Shown one piece after another: positions 34,182 to 46,026 of a stretch of 64,000 nucleotides of DNA. Source of the DNA: Fragosphaeria purpurea (taxonomy: Eukaryota > Ascomycota > Sordariomycetes > Ophiostomatales > Ophiostomataceae); contig PCDL01000011.1 in the NCBI GenBank assembly GCA_002778095.1, forward strand, positions 4,712,001-4,776,000, in the 5' to 3' direction. The notes below the pieces were generated by a model. It did no database searches. It was not told where the DNA came from and saw only the letters and a program-made list of their open reading frames with translations. The translations under genes and the position numbers were made by a program. Within the stretch, counting starts at the first letter, position 1; every line of letters begins with the position of its first letter.

Positions 34182-35219
34182 GTTGTCTTTTGGCGTGAAC
34201 AGGATTATCATAAAGCAACGGGAGAAACAAAAAAAAACGAGATCCTTGACTGTCCTGAAAGCAAAGGTGCAGATCGTGGCGAAGTAGTCGTCTCAAAAAA
34301 TGGTGCGCAAAGAGCATAAGCAGCAAAGGGCGAAAGGTAAAAAACGCGAAATAAATGCCAACTTCTGGATGTTCTTGCGCGTAGCGATAACCGAAAAAAG
34401 GTTTTCTTCACTGCCCAACGAGGCCTTCTAAAGCCGAGTCGCGGAGACGAAGGCATCGTTTATCGGGAGAAAAGAATGGCGTCGGAGTAAATTGCTACCA
34501 TATTGACCTCGAGAAGGGAAGGAGGCGCGTGCAACAGCGGTAAAAGGTAAGGGGACGTGACAGAAAGATGGGAAAAATACAAAAAACCCACTTGATGGTA
34601 TTTGTTCAAACAGACCAAGAGATGGTCCTTCCGGTATATCACCATTCGGCGTGCTCCCGGAGAAGGCCATCTTTGAAAAAGACGCGCCTCACGATCATTT
34701 GAGGCAGATATGCGGGAGGGGCCGCCGCAGCCTCAAACGAAGATGAACCCTTCAAAATAATTCGACCGAAAACAGGGAAGCAAATAAAAAAGGGAGGGAA
34801 GCAAAAGCGCGGGCCGTATTTCGTCCAAAATCTGCTTTGCAATTGCGATTGCAGCGATTCCTGAGAATTTGGCGATGTTCATTGCTTTGTGGTTTCCGTT
34901 GACTTGTAGGCGTGTTTATTTAGTATGCCTAGGCTTGTTTTGCCAGCCTTCACCGCCTAAGCCTTACCTGGTGCATCTCAACTAGCGCGACCCTTGTCTT
35001 CGCCAGCCTAACTTCATGCAAAAGATATGATATTTTCCTTATTTTCCAAAGTCGTAAACAAAGTCGTTGTCTCTCACCAATCAATGGAGAAACAATGTTT
35101 CGGACAAATCTCGTTATTTTTTCGTAGGTTATATAGAAGGCTTTTATCCAGCTTACGTAAAAGGAATAAATCACCATAAAAGAAACACGCTCGTCCTATT
35201 ATGCCCTCGCTTGAAAACT
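34182..35219. other. Intergenic or weakly supported region downstream of LTV1
   Basis: About 1 kb. It includes the short minus-strand frame from 34668 (see the hypothetical gene entry) and otherwise no recognisable coding sequence. LTV1 ends at 35220. If the small hypothetical gene is not real, this segment together with 33629-34181 forms a promoter and leader of about 1.6 kb for SAC3. Confidence 0.4.
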
Positions 35220-36631
35220 CTATTTCCGAAGAGTTGAAAGCCTAGCAGGGCCCAATCCGCGCCGAATCTCCTCGAGCTGTTCTAAACCGCCTTGCTGCCG
35301 ACCCTTCTTAATGGACCGCTGACCCTGCATTGAATATCCGACCAAAAAATCGTCCATAATGTTATCAAAATCCGTTCGCAGAGAACCCTGCACACTAGAC
35401 GCGCTAGAAAGCGCCGAAACCGACAGGAGGTCGTCTGCCATGTCCTCGTTGTACTCTTCGTCAATCTTGTCGAAACGAGCATCGAGAAGCGTGAGCTGCT
35501 CCGTGCGCACAAGCGAGGACGATGTCATGGAAACCCCCGACTGATTCGTGAGTGCACCCTTCCTCTTTTTCTTCCGGCCGCCGTTCGTAGTGGTGGTCCA
35601 GATAGATGACTGAATTTCGGAAAGCGCCGGAACAGTTAACTTTCTCGTCGTTGCTTGGTCGCGCTTGAATTTTTTAAAATCCTCAAGCCATGCATTCGAA
35701 GATGGCTGTCCCTCACCGTCCAACGCCGTTATTTCGGCTACCGAATGCACCTCCACCAACTTAGGTATCTTGCTGTCATCTCCACTTCTCTGAGTACGCA
35801 GTTCACTGCATTCTGTCTTGCTCGGCTTCTCCGTCGCATCAGACTCCCACCCATCATCATCGCTGAATTTGTCCAAATCAGCTTCTGAGTACGTCGTCTC
35901 GAATTCGTAAGGATCAACTTCCTTGCCATCTTTGGCAAGCTGTTCGAATATTCCAGCGTCATCATCGTCAACATATGCTTCATCCTCCAACGCCTCGAGG
36001 ACCTCCCGTAGCCGGGGATCCATGTCGGGCTGAAAGCCAGCAATGGCATCCGGCACGTCCTGCTGGTTCTGGTATGTAACCTTTTGCAGTCGCTTTGACG
36101 GGAGAATATCCTCATCCAATAGCTTGGAGGAACGACCATCACGCAATTCCATCGTGTGTAGCGCGTCGGCTAGTGACTGTCTTTGCTTCCCCTTATTCTT
36201 GTCCTTGTCCAGTGTCACAGTTGACTCCACAAATACGCTCTCGCCACCAGCCGCGCCGATCTCACGAAGATGTTGCATGTAGTCATACTTCGTGTCATCG
36301 AAGTAAACACCATAGTCAGCAGCCTCGCCCTCGTTTGGCCGAATATTTTGAATCTCCGGTCCTAACTGGGAAGCCAGCTCGGCAAGATGTTTCGACTTAG
36401 AGCCGTTGGGAGCCAGAGCGGGGTTCAGCACCATAGCCGGTGCCGACTCGTCGTGAATTCGTGGGTCATTTTGAGGACGGTGGACGAGCGTAAAGTGCGC
36501 CGCGGTTTTTTTATCACTAATAGATAGCCATCTTAGTAGATGCAAAATTTGCGACTGAGCGCTATGCACGAGAGTAGAATGGTTGAATGTGCACGCCGAC
36601 CTGACACTTACATCCACTTACGCCTAGCCAT
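35220..36631 (-). CDS. LTV1: Ltv1, pre-40S ribosome biogenesis and export factor
   Basis: Two exons, complement(join(35220..36516, 36612..36631)), encode 438 residues. Ltv1 binds the head of the pre-40S subunit with Enp1 and Rps3 and is released by CK1 phosphorylation before final maturation. The first coding exon is only 20 nt (MARRKW plus two bases of Ile). Splicing of a 95-nt intron (GTAAGT to TTAG) restores MARRKWIDKKTAAHFTLVHRPQNDP, the conserved Ltv1 N-terminus. The acidic centre (LEDEAYVDDDDAGIFEQL, SEADLDKFSDDD), the SGVSMTSSSLVRTEQLTLLD block and RFDKIDEEYNED are family hallmarks. Without the small exon the frame has no proper start. It is head-to-head with LSG1, with 452 bases between start codons. 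Confidence 0.95.
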
Positions 36632-37083
36632 TGTCTCGAAGATCTGGAGTATTTATGTTTCGTCTTGATGGCCGCCGAGTTGGAGCGTTATTGGTAATTG
36701 TATATGCGACGGACGTCGAACTTTATGTAGAAGATACATTAGCAAATCTCGACCGCAGAAAAGCCCTACAAGAGAAGGTGACCTGCTTATTCATTTTCAT
36801 TTGCATATCTTATCGGGCAATCACTTAGCGGGGTGTTGATAAAAAAAGCATACTAAAAGTCGCATTTTCCCCTCTAAAACAATTAATCAGCTTCCCCAAA
36901 GTCTCAAACCCAATGTCGCCTCGTCGAGTTTTTCCATGATGCTTGTCCACATACATTTCTTGCTCTATTTCGCTTCTACTTCGACTCCGCTTCAACAAAA
37001 CAGAACAACATAAATAAAGCGACGAGTTATTATAGGACAAAAAGAACGAAGTTCAAGTGCGGAACGAAAGACAAGCTGCTAAG
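36632..37083. promoter_or_regulatory. Bidirectional promoter of LTV1 and LSG1
   Basis: 452 bases between divergent start codons of two late-acting ribosome biogenesis factors. No long open frame with coding character is seen. I did not recognise a specific binding site, so shared control is inferred from arrangement only. Confidence 0.45.
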
Positions 37084-39358
37084 ATGCCTTTAGCGAAGTC
37101 AAAAAATTCTGTCGGGCTCGGCAACACGTTGATGAACGATCGGTTTGGCAAGGGCAAGGGTTCCGAACGGCGGAAAGGTGGTGCAATCACACGGACGAAC
37201 CACGCAACCGGCGAGCAGGTGCGTTTAAAATCAAATACCTTGCTGTTAGCAGTATTATAACATGATTTGAGATAATAGCGTCGAGGATTTACGTTTAACT
37301 TTTGGCAGTATATCACAAACGAGCATAGGGAAGCAGGATGGGTCAAGATGCGTTCGGTCACCGAGCAAGGTGCACTGGACGAGTTTTTGGCTACAGCTCA
37401 ACTGGCCGGCACCGATTTTACCGCACAGAAAATGAACAACGTCAAAATCATTCACACGGACCAAAAAAACCCGTATCTCCTCACGGCTGGGGAGGAGCGC
37501 GCCACTTTAAAAAAGCACAAGGAAAATTGGGGACGGCTTACTGTCCCGCGGCGCCCACATTGGAACGCTTCGACGACACCCGCGGAGCTTGACACGCTGG
37601 AGCGGGAGAGTTTCCTCGCTTGGCGGCGCGAGCTGGCAGAGTTGCAGGAAAACCAAGACCTTCTGATGACGCCCTTTGAGCGTAATTTAGAAGTATGGCG
37701 GCAGATGTGGCGCGTAATCGAACGTTCCGACCTAGTTGTGCAGATCGTGGATGCCCGCAACCCGCTGCTGTTTCGCTCGGCCGATCTTGAAGATTATGTT
37801 AAAGAAGTGGATCCGCGGAAGGAGAATTTGTTGCTCATCAACAAAGCGGACATGATGACGCCCCGGCAGCGCAGAGCATGGGCCGCGCACTTGAAGACGG
37901 CCAGAATTGCGTACAAGTTTTTCTCGGCGCATCTAGCGAAGGAGCAGAACGGCTTGCGCGAGCTGGACGAATCTGGGAAGGAGGACGCAAATATCGCGCC
38001 TTCATCTTTCCATAAACTCAAGCTAAGGGAGGATCCGATTCAATCCACGGAGTACGAAGGAGACGAAGCGTCTAAATGCCAAGCAATCGCAGAGAAGAAA
38101 CAATTCGATGCTCAAGAGGTCGAGGCTGAGACCAGGGACACCGACAGTAGCGAGGATGTGGATACACGGATTCTCACTGTTGAGGAGCTGGAATCTTTAT
38201 TCTTACAGCTTGCACCAAAAGCGGAGAGTACGTTTTTTTTGAAGTCACAGATGTGTCATAGAAACGCAATGTAAGAGCTGACGTCCTGAACTCTCAGACC
38301 ACACAGATCAGAAGTTGCAAATTGGCCTCGTCGGTTACCCGAATGTTGGTAAGTCATCGACGATTAACGCCTTAATCGGCGCTAAAAGGGTCTCAGTCTC
38401 GTCTACGCCAGGGAAGACAAAGCATTTCCAAACCATTCATCTGAGCGACCAGGTAGTTTTATGCGACTGCCCTGGTCTGGTGTTTCCTAATTTTGCCACG
38501 ACGAAGGCTGAATTGGTTTGCAACGGCATTTTGCCCATTGATCAACTGCGTGAATTTTCCGGCCCGGCGGGCTTGGTGGCTCGGCGGATACCTCAGCCAT
38601 TTCTGGAGGCCGTTTACGGTCTACGAATTCGCACGCGGCCCATCGAAGAAGGCGGTATAGGGATGCCCACGGCAGAGGAGCTACTGACGGCCTATGCCCG
38701 CGCCCGCGGCTTTACAAAGACAGGTTTGGGTCAACCAGATGAAGCACGGGCGGCCCGATACATCCTCAAGGATTACGTCAATGGCAAATTGCTTTATTGT
38801 GCGCCGCCACCAGACAGCGATATAGATCCAACGGAGTTTAACCACGAGCTGTATGACACGGCGCATTTACCGGCGAAGCGGCAGATGGCGCTACTGGCAA
38901 ATGCAATGTCCTCGTCAGCTAATGGTTCGTTCTCCACGCTACCGTTGGCTAAAGCTGAGAACGGCACGTCAGGGGAGAATGAGCAGGAAGATGACGAGCA
39001 AATAGAGACAGAGGAAGAGGGGAATGCCGAAGACATTGTTGTCTCCGTGGGAGAGTCTAACACGGTTTCGCTTTCCTCGCCAGCAGGGCCAAAGTCACAG
39101 AAAATAGACAGTGCTTTTTTTGCGCCGGTTAAGGCCGGTGGTCGCCTGCACATGCCGTTCAGCCACCAGTACACGGAACAGGGACGGGCCGCGGGGAAGA
39201 AGCAGCTTAGCGGACGAAAGGCACGGTTGATGGTGGCGCTAGAAAATGGACGAGAAGCCGGGGAGCTGCAGTCGATGGCGTTGGGGAAGAAGCATTTTAA
39301 AGGCGGCGCCAAGCCCAAGGGCAAAAAAAAGGTACCTAGCAACGCGGTTGACGACTGA
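37084..39358 (+). CDS. LSG1: Lsg1, large-subunit GTPase (circularly permuted)
   Basis: Three exons, join(37084..37218, 37309..38227, 38298..39358), encode 704 residues. Lsg1 is a cytoplasmic GTPase that releases the export adaptor Nmd3 from pre-60S subunits. The order of G motifs is permuted, as in the YlqF/YawG family: G4 NKAD (223-226) comes before G1 GYPNVGKSS (from 364) and G3 DCPG (408-411). The N-terminus MPLAKSKNSVGLGNTLMNDR and the HREAGWVKMRSVTEQ block fit Lsg1. The C-terminus is basic (GAKPKGKKKVPSN). Exon 1 ends at GEQ with a GTGCGT donor. The second intron (GTACGT to CTCTCAG) restores APKAENHTDQKLQIGLVGYPN just before G1. An acidic insert lies at about residues 575-605. Confidence 0.95.
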
Positions 39359-42300
39359 GGTCGCCAGTTCAGCGGCGGCGGCTACGACTGGCGTCAGGAG
39401 GCTGGGAGTGAGTCTTATTATTCGTTTTTTTCAACGTTTTCAAGAGTAGCATTCGATAAGGGTGCGTTTAAAACCCGGAATGTCAGGAAGAAAATGACAA
39501 ACTCGCATGCAGAATGCTTCTCAAGTGTTAGCGGAGGGTGCCACAAACGAGCATGGTGTGTCTCCGTGGGTATCTCACAGGCTTAGCCGGGGCTGCAGTG
39601 GATCAAACAAAAAAAAACACAGCAGCTTTATTCTCGGTTCGTCACCATACTGCTCCTTAGTCTGTACTCAGTATGGATACATACAATAGAAATGTGTAAA
39701 TAAACAGGAAGAAGATAAAGTTGCTGTTATGGCGGACCAATCAGCTATGAGTTCAGTCGGCCACCATTTTATGGTAACGAGGACAGCCGAGTTGAGTAGG
39801 TACATTACCCCTTTCGAATGAAATTAAGCGCTCGATGCGAGGCAATTCGCATTTAGAGGAGCCAAGGAAAAGAAACCAACAATCTGGCTTGGTTAATCCA
39901 ACCCCATTCTCAGAGACGGGAGTACAAGCTATTTAGTGTGCATTACCTTTATCGCGCAATTTTTGAAAGCAAGTCGCTCGCTGGAATCATAGGTTTTTGG
40001 TTACTAGACGGCATGAAAGGTCGTCAGCAATAGCACTTTAGCAAGTTCTATTTCTTACGAGCTCGGCTTGCAGCGTCTCACTTTATGTAGAGAACAAGAA
40101 ATCACCGAAAAAGAAAATTTAAAAGACGTGTCTTTCTTGGTGTCCAGAAGTTTTAGGGAACATGTTTACAGTTTTTCACCTAAGACGATAACCGATTAGG
40201 CGAAAATGGAGCAAAAAAATACATGTAAATTAGTTTGTATTTACGTCGTGGTGAGGCACTTCATGCCCAACCGAAACGAGTAAGCCATATGTATCATAGT
40301 GAAGCCGTTGGGCGCGCCATTCTGCTTGCTACCACCTTTTCTTCCCACGTCTTAAAAATTACTTAAATCCCCGTTCTCGTTCCTAGTACGTTGCTTTATT
40401 AGTAAGTAGCTGAGCTTAAGGAAGATGTGAAGTTCTACGAAGTACATAGAACGCTTTGGATCTTCTGTAGTCTCGTGACCCTCAAGAGCACAGACTCACT
40501 GCGTTTGTTTCTTTTATTGCTGATCCTTCCGGCCTAGTTACTTGTAAGATACGCCGTGAAAGATGCTCGCCGTACGATGAAATTCACAACACAAATTTCC
40601 TATACTTATGATGATCTTATATCATAGGTGTCTTGAGTATTAAAAATGTGACGCGCTTTTCATTGGTTTTTACGCTGTCGAGGCAAAGGCGTGGTTAGGA
40701 GACGCGGCTGCGTAGAGAATGGCGGGCCTTTTTTAGTGGCATAAAAACCATATTCCGTACGGATTAATCCGTCTTATATTATTGCCCAATCATGCACGGA
40801 GTATTACGGAGGACAGAATGTACAGGTACAGACCATTCATAGAACTTCTACGGGATGAAAGTAGCAATGAGGCCTTCAGCCATGTTTATCTTTTGCTCGG
40901 CATGTTAAGCATGGGGTGTATGCCTCAAGTACGATGGCTAGCAGAAAGCGAATGGGCAGGGCTAGCTTCCACTAGAGGAGCATGAACAAGACAGCGGTGG
41001 ATTCGATTCGCGATTCACGTAAATAGTTGAGACATAGGGAGTACATATAAAGCAATACGGACTACATAATACTTTTGTCAATGACGAGTACATCGCACTC
41101 ACAGAACCAGAAGAATGGACAGAATAAGAAGCGGCAATTTGCTAGAAACGCTATTGAGCGGCCGTGCTTGTGCCGTGCTGTGGCAAGAAAAGAAAAGGGC
41201 AAGGCAAACCGCACGTTCCGACGCCACAGGCAACAGTGGCAATGCGCAAACCAGACTCGCCCGTCGTAGAGTCTGGCACCTCTTCGTCCCATGTGTACAC
41301 CGTCTTTGTGCCCGACTAAACTGGCCTGAAGAGGGCTATTCGGCACATTTGATGGTTATGCACGGTATTAATACGAAGAAGTAATACTTTGCACTCCGCA
41401 CTTGGAAGCATACGGGGCTGTCAGTAAAATCAGCAGGGAGGAGCAGGGAATGCAGTCCAGCCACAATTGAAAGCTGGCAGAGAATACGCGAATCGACGTC
41501 CTCGCTGGCTGCGAACGCACTTGGCACAGGAACCAGCGCCTCTTTGCTTCCGCTTTTTATCATTGCTGACAAACTCCACGCAGTTAAAGGTTGCTGTTGC
41601 GCAAATCGAGAACACAGTAACTAACACAGTGCTCCGTATCATAACATTATTAGCTAATCGCTCCATTAAGCGCTCTGGACACATGAATGTCGCAGGCGAG
41701 TTGCGACCCCCGAAGCCGCCGTCTAAGCCACTAATAATCTGCACCTTACTAGGGTTCGCAGCACACAGGTGATTTATCTCGCACCGTCTGCCAATACTCC
41801 CGAATCTGATTTCCATCGGTTGTATTACTCGCACGGACTGCTTGGTGACTCCCTACCTTCTAACGGAGTAATAATACGGCTACATCCTCCTTGTTTCACC
41901 CCCATTCTCTTTGCTCAAGCGCCCGCCCATTCATACCCGCCTTCTTCTTTTTCTTTCTTTCGCTTTCAGCGCTTTCTCTCTCGGTTTTCTTTTACTTGTT
42001 TCTGTCTCCCACTGTTATTCCATCTAGCCACGGAGAGAGAACGCTGCTTCTCGAAAGCCTCTTCTTTTTCTTCGTCTTCTTATTTTTTTGGGCCGACCCC
42101 TTTTACTCATTTTTTCCTATCTTTGTTGTCCCTTTGGTCCTATAATTTTATCTCGAGACCCTGCTTACTCGTTCGCGTGATCTGGTTTTTCTCCTGGTTT
42201 TCCTCCTTTTCTTTCGTTGCCACTGGCTTCGATATCAGCGCCACCCTGTTCTTCGAGTACTTTTTACGGGCGTCCTCGCCTCTTCAAGCTTCATCCGATC

Positions 42301-43134
42301 CCCCATCCACCTTGCTCCCGTCCAGGGCATGCCCCGTCCGCATCATTTTCCATCGTCGCCTTGTTCCCCAACGCATCATGCAACCCTCTATCGTTTGAGT
42401 TAGCCCGACAGCCCTTCCGCGAGAACTCGGGAGCATCGCGACGACTACGCGTTTCTCGACGCTGTCTACTTTCTCTCATTGAAAACCTTGAAATATATAT
42501 TCTCGGCTCTATTGTTTTTCTCTTGTTGCAACTGCTCGGGTCAGTCTCCCTTTTATTTAGAGAGAGAAGACTACAAGGGGATAAGCGAACACAGGAAGAA
42601 GAGATCAAAGCAGCTAAATCAAGAGGGAGAGGGAAGAACGCCCATCACCGTGACTTGAGTCCAACAGTCCCGCCTTGCCCTTCCGGTACAACATTTGCTC
42701 GGCTGCCTTCCCTGCCTCTTCCTGCCGCAGGTCTGCTTTCGCCTCTTTGGTCCTTTGTGGACTATACTGGTGTCGGTTCCACCCCGAAACCGAAACCACC
42801 ACCCCGATATTTCTCACGTCGGCAGTCTGTTGTCGCGGCTCCTTCATCGACTCGCGTCCCATTCCCTCACTTTCGTCATTTGTCCGCGTCAATATAAATC
42901 ACACCATACCCGTCAATACGGAACCTATTTTCTTTTTACGTCCCATCTTTTTTTTTCCCGTGTTCCGCTTCTGATTTTTTTTTTCGGAAGCGAAGAAAGT
43001 AGGGAACGGAGACGTCATTCCCGCTTGCATTGAGCAATTGCATCGCATTCGTTTGGCTTTTCTTAACCTTTTTTCATACATTTGTGTTTCCTGTCTGTCG
43101 ACGCAACTGCCTGCTTTCTCGGAAGTTCGCCAAC
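39359..43134. other. Long intergenic region and pyrimidine-rich MUB1 leader
   Basis: About 3.8 kb without a supported gene. 39.4-41.8 kb has ordinary base composition and only short, feature-free open frames. From about 41.88 to 43.1 kb the + strand is strongly C/T-rich (TTCTTTTTCTTTC-like), typical of a long fungal core promoter/5' leader. Several upstream ATGs occur in the last kilobase before MUB1, so upstream-ORF control is possible. I searched by eye for tRNA and 5S rRNA signatures here and saw none. Confidence 0.5.
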
Positions 43135-45435
43135 ATGAGAGAAGTCAACTTCAGCATCCCTAACGTCAATAAGGCGTCTGTGGGCATTACCACGGCCTTA
43201 TACGATCGCCGCGCTCTTGATTGCACTTCGACTCTGCCGCTTATCAATTCTCTTAACCACCTAGCCTACCTCACCACCTCGTCGGCCCGAATTCGTGATA
43301 TTCTTACCGTCGATGGAGGTATAGAGCGCCTCGTCTGCATCCTAAAGCAAGGTCGCAGCAAAGATATGATGGACATGTGGAAATGGAATTTAGCGTTTCA
43401 ATGTGTGGTGAACATTGGAGTTAGGGGCACCGAGGCCGTGCGAACTCGGGTTGTCGAGGCTGATATGGTGCCCGTTATCGCTACAATTCTTGATAATTAC
43501 ATCAAGGTGATCGAAAGGTGTCGCGAGAGGGCAGAAGAGGCGAAGCAACGCCAGCAAGACCAAGGACGTCATCGTGCAAATGATTTGCGCATCGTCAACA
43601 AGGCTTCCTCCTTCAGTAACCGGGCTCTTTTAGGGAATCGACCCGATACTGATCAGCTCCGCTCCTTCCGCCGTCAGGCGCCGCCGCCATCCATTGACGT
43701 GTCTGCCAGTTTCTCCGGTTCCACGATCACCCCTGCCGACCGAGCCGTAACTGGCTCTTTCACTGCTGCCAGTCCTGCCGTGGCTGCCAATAGCAGTCTG
43801 AGCGCTGCATCCTCAATAGATGGAAGCAGCAGCACTAGAAACAACGTGGACAGCAGCAATGACAACGATGCCACACCTACCATGTCGCAGTTTCACATAA
43901 CGTCGCCTGAGTACCCCACTCATTCATCCATATCGTCGCCATCGGCGACATCTATACCGGCCTTGCCTGTTTCGTCTTCGTCGTTGCAATCTCCTTTGGC
44001 GCAATTATCGACTGGGCAACCAGTGTTTCTTGATAGAAATACCACGCCCTCGATTCCTCGTCATTTCCATCATCATGGTCACCACCATCACCATCACCAT
44101 CACCATCCTTCTTCTAATGATGTTGGCGGTTTTACCTCGGCGGTTGCACCTGCTTCTTCATCCGCTACTATCACCACTGCCGCTGCGGTGACGGCGGCTG
44201 CCACGTCGGCAACGCCCGCACGGCGTACTGCTGTTACGCCTTCCCGTTCCGCTATTCGACCTCTTGCGTCAGCTGCGTTGTCCACTGCGGAAAACAGCGA
44301 GATGCCTTTTCTTCGCGGTCTCCGTGAATTCGACCAATATGCAGCTTCTATCGGTTTTACTCGGCCGATGGGCTCATCGCAGCCTGCTTCGCCCACGACT
44401 CCATTGCCCCCCCCCCAGCTTCGGTCACCTACGGTTCGACCCACTTCGCTACTTGCACCATCGGCGCGGTCACAGAGACGGCCGTCCATACGCCATCAAA
44501 ACTCAACGTCAGGAGCCGTGGAATCTGATGACATGAATGCGGAGAGTGTGCAATCCGACGAGGCGCCCGATGCAGAAATGTCTGGAACAGCAGAAATTCC
44601 AACAACCGTGGACATCCAAGACATCACCATGGAAGAATCAAACAGCATTCTTGGCGGTGCGTCCATTGAATTAACCACTCCGACGGTTTCGGAAACGCAG
44701 GATACTGGCGCGTTTAATATTACCCACCGCGAGCCATTAGACGGCAGTATCATCAACACCCCTGCAACGGCAACCGCCGCAGCCCCAGTGCCGACATTGG
44801 GCCTATCGCCAAACCGTCCGACTGTGGTGACGGCACAGCAACCGATCATGCCCACCGCTAGTGTGCCTCGTTACCTATTGGAACGGCAGTTAACACCGCA
44901 CCCCCAGGTCATTGCTGCTATGCCACGTGAAGAAGATGTGTTGATGTCTCTGCAGCTTCTGGCATATGTTTCAAAATACTGCAATTTGCGCACTTATTTC
45001 CAAAAAAGCCATTTGGTTCCGCGTCTAATGATTGGAAAGGAGTTGCAGCTTTTGGATGGCGACGATTTGACCCACATGGAGACTTGGGGCCTGGCTGCCG
45101 CGGCGGAGGATGATGAGGATGATAAGCCAGATGAAGAAGAGTATTTGCTTCCGAACGACTTGAATATTTTTCCTCTCGTGGAAAAGTTCACCGTCCGCTA
45201 TCACAGCACGGATATGCAGTACTGGGCTGGTGTTGTCATGCGAAACCTATGTCGAAAGGACGAGACCCGGGGCGGCATCCGCCAGTGTGCCTATTATCAA
45301 TGTGGCAAGTGGGAAAAGTTTACTCGGCAGTTTGCTAAATGCCGCCGCTGCCGAAGAACCAAGTACTGTAGCAAGGAGTGTCAAAAAAGCGCCTGGGCTT
45401 TTCATCGCCATTGGTGCGTCGCTGCTACGCAGTAA
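43135..45435 (+). CDS. MUB1: MYND zinc-finger protein of the Mub1/SamB family
   Basis: An intronless 766-residue protein. In yeast Mub1 is the adaptor for the Ubr2 ubiquitin ligase that degrades Rpn4, the proteasome-gene activator; in Aspergillus the orthologue SamB affects nuclear positioning and conidiophore morphology. The start at 43135 gives MREVNFSIPNVNKASVGITTALYDRRALDCTSTLPL (shown here only as landmark; its two halves are the conserved start of the family). An armadillo-like N-terminal region to about residue 130 is followed by low-complexity Ser/Thr/Ala sequence with a histidine cluster near residue 305-320. The second conserved block PREEDVLMSLQLLAYVSK starts near residue 600. The MYND finger lies at about 718-761 with ordered Cys/His (CAYYQCG, CRRCRRTKYCS, CQKSAW, HRHWC). 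A 10-C run at 44407-44416 codes for prolines. It converges on PRE3. Confidence 0.93.
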   Translation: MREVNFSIPNVNKASVGITTALYDRRALDCTSTLPLINSLNHLAYLTTSSARIRDILTVDGGIERLVCILKQGRSKDMMDMWKWNLAFQCVVNIGVRGTEAVRTRVVEADMVPVIATILDNYIKVIERCRERAEEAKQRQQDQGRHRANDLRIVNKASSFSNRALLGNRPDTDQLRSFRRQAPPPSIDVSASFSGSTITPADRAVTGSFTAASPAVAANSSLSAASSIDGSSSTRNNVDSSNDNDATPTMSQFHITSPEYPTHSSISSPSATSIPALPVSSSSLQSPLAQLSTGQPVFLDRNTTPSIPRHFHHHGHHHHHHHHHPSSNDVGGFTSAVAPASSSATITTAAAVTAAATSATPARRTAVTPSRSAIRPLASAALSTAENSEMPFLRGLREFDQYAASIGFTRPMGSSQPASPTTPLPPPQLRSPTVRPTSLLAPSARSQRRPSIRHQNSTSGAVESDDMNAESVQSDEAPDAEMSGTAEIPTTVDIQDITMEESNSILGGASIELTTPTVSETQDTGAFNITHREPLDGSIINTPATATAAAPVPTLGLSPNRPTVVTAQQPIMPTASVPRYLLERQLTPHPQVIAAMPREEDVLMSLQLLAYVSKYCNLRTYFQKSHLVPRLMIGKELQLLDGDDLTHMETWGLAAAAEDDEDDKPDEEEYLLPNDLNIFPLVEKFTVRYHSTDMQYWAGVVMRNLCRKDETRGGIRQCAYYQCGKWEKFTRQFAKCRRCRRTKYCSKECQKSAWAFHRHWCVAATQ

Positions 45436-46026
45436 TTCAAGGTCGCACGGGCCAGAGACGTTTCAAATTTTTGGTTCTGTCTTCTGTGCTTTTTCGGTCT
45501 TGATGATTGCTATTCATCTTGGGATTTTTGTACCCACAATAAGTTGACGGTATCTCCACGAGCAAAAAGAAATGCATTACTAGCGAATGGCGTCCTGCGG
45601 TGTGATACCACTGATTTTCTTTTCCTTTCTTCGAGCATTGGTTCAATTTTTTTTTTCTTTTTTTTTTTGGCTTGTTTGGATGCCTGTGACTGCTGTTATG
45701 AAGCAATGTTAGATTATCACATTGGTTCAAACTATATACAAGATTGTTAATGCCACATTTTAGTTTTGCAAGCTCTACGTGGTACGTGGACAGCCATTTG
45801 CCCACAGTGCCAACTATCATTCATCGATTGTTCTTAAACACTGGCCACGTATTTTTGCAAATCCCTTTAATTTTCACCTGTAAAGATCACTCTGCATACA
45901 CAAGAAACACTAAAAAGAGAAACAAAGCAGCTACACTTATTAATCCCCTTTTGCCAAAGCGACTATCCTATCACCTTATTTTACACAACGACACTAGCGA
46001 AAACCAAAGGTCGACGTTTTAGCTAT
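45436..46026. other. Convergent intergenic region, MUB1 / PRE3
   Basis: 591 bases between two 3' ends, T-rich with a 9-10-base T tract near 45650-45668. No gene is seen. Confidence 0.6.

Noticed and set aside
40981..41015. GGATTCGATTCGCG resembling a tRNA B box
   Set aside because: No matching A box, acceptor stem or anticodon arm was found upstream.
41769..42897. Several long overlapping frames in 41.77-42.9 kb
   Set aside because: Low-complexity Ser/Phe/Pro products of a pyrimidine-rich leader; no conserved motif.
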